IMG/VR virus record: IMGVR_UViG_3300010373_000092
Span: 1-36,896 of that record
Source of the DNA: a virus
Length of the DNA: 36,896 bases
Direction: 5' to 3' (one strand)
The notes beneath the pieces are model-generated. The model made no database searches. It was given only the letters and a program-made list of their open reading frames with translations, and was not told where the DNA came from. The position numbers and the translations under genes were made by a program. Each line of letters starts with the position of its first letter. The stretch's first letter is position 1. This document shows positions 36,726 through 36,896 of the stretch, piece by piece.

Positions 36726-36896
36726 AGCCGCCCCTTTCCGCGACCGCCGCCGCCCACACTGCGCAGCCAGTGCCGGTTATGGCACGGCTGGGGCGAAGTC
36801 CCGCGGCGTTGTGCGGCAGCCGCCACGTCGCCGTGCGCCCATACCACGGGCAGGCGTTCGAGTTTCAGGTGCTTGGGCAGCGGTCGCGGCTGCGCG
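36722..36896 (-). CDS. C-terminal end of a gene cut by the right window edge
   Basis: The frame is open from the window edge to TGA at 36724-36722, overlapping the ATG of the 21-residue gene. The visible 57 residues include LPKHLKLERLPVVWAHGDVA and a Gly/Arg-rich basic tail (GGGGRGKGRL). No family can be assigned from this part. Confidence 0.5.
   Translation of the reverse strand, partial: AQPRPLPKHLKLERLPVVWAHGDVAAAAQRRGTSPQPCHNRHWLRSVGGGGRGKGRL

Noticed and set aside
1-36896. tRNA and rRNA genes
   Set aside because: I saw no cloverleaf-like or rRNA-like segments in the few non-coding gaps. A dedicated scan was not possible, so a tRNA overlapping a gene cannot be fully excluded.

Overview
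The window is part of a tailed double-stranded DNA phage genome with a podovirus (short-tail, T7-type) virion module, or possibly a prophage of that type. It is GC-rich over most of its length and packed with genes joined by 4-base ATGA or GTGA start/stop overlaps. The host is probably a high-GC proteobacterium, but no gene here fixes it. The structural genes recall the broad group of podoviruses that includes Bordetella phage BPP-1 and BcepC6B; that is family-level recognition, not a search result. No RNA polymerase, DNA polymerase, integrase, repressor, holin or stand-alone endolysin is visible, so the window is a piece of a larger genome or is cut at an arbitrary point of a circular map.

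Layout. (1) Positions 1-5119, plus strand: a DNA-metabolism and accessory operon. It holds a protein with an SSB-like acidic tail, an HNH endonuclease that appears to have split a conserved phage gene, a PD-(D/E)XK exonuclease, small zinc-ribbon proteins, and a NADAR/YbiA-domain protein. (2) Positions 5085-29738, minus strand: one 24.6 kb late operon. In transcription order it encodes a small terminase candidate, two small proteins, large terminase, a small Pro/Ala-rich protein, portal, a Bbp19-like protein, scaffold, major capsid protein, four small structural proteins, tail adaptor (gp11-like), tail nozzle (gp12-like), a GNAT-like gp13-like protein, a gp14-like protein, a lytic-transglycosylase internal protein (gp16-like), two more large internal proteins, two tail fibre proteins and a short terminal protein. 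(3) Positions 29739-30011: a divergent control region with two families of direct repeats, an extended -10 promoter and an imperfect palindrome. (4) Positions 30012-34792, plus strand: about 16 very small genes in four modules. Each module starts with a GAGGG(G)TA or AGGGGTA leader box, and three of these leaders also carry a CGGTTAGG box and a hairpin. This looks like an early, fast-evolving accessory bank. It includes a pentapeptide-repeat protein, an alanine-repeat protein and a ribbon-helix-helix-like protein. (5) Positions 34777-36896, minus strand: a P4/D5-type SF3 helicase with a TOPRIM-like N-terminus that has lost its acidic residues, preceded by a 21-codon gene and the end of another gene.

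How it works together. The replication genes (exonuclease, SSB-like protein, helicase) lie in outward blocks on either side of the window. The late operon builds the capsid, packages DNA and makes the ejection apparatus. The accessory modules probably act on the host. The observations most worth following are the endonuclease-split gene, the covarying hairpin and leader boxes that mark the accessory modules, the inactivated TOPRIM, and the phage-borne NADAR domain.
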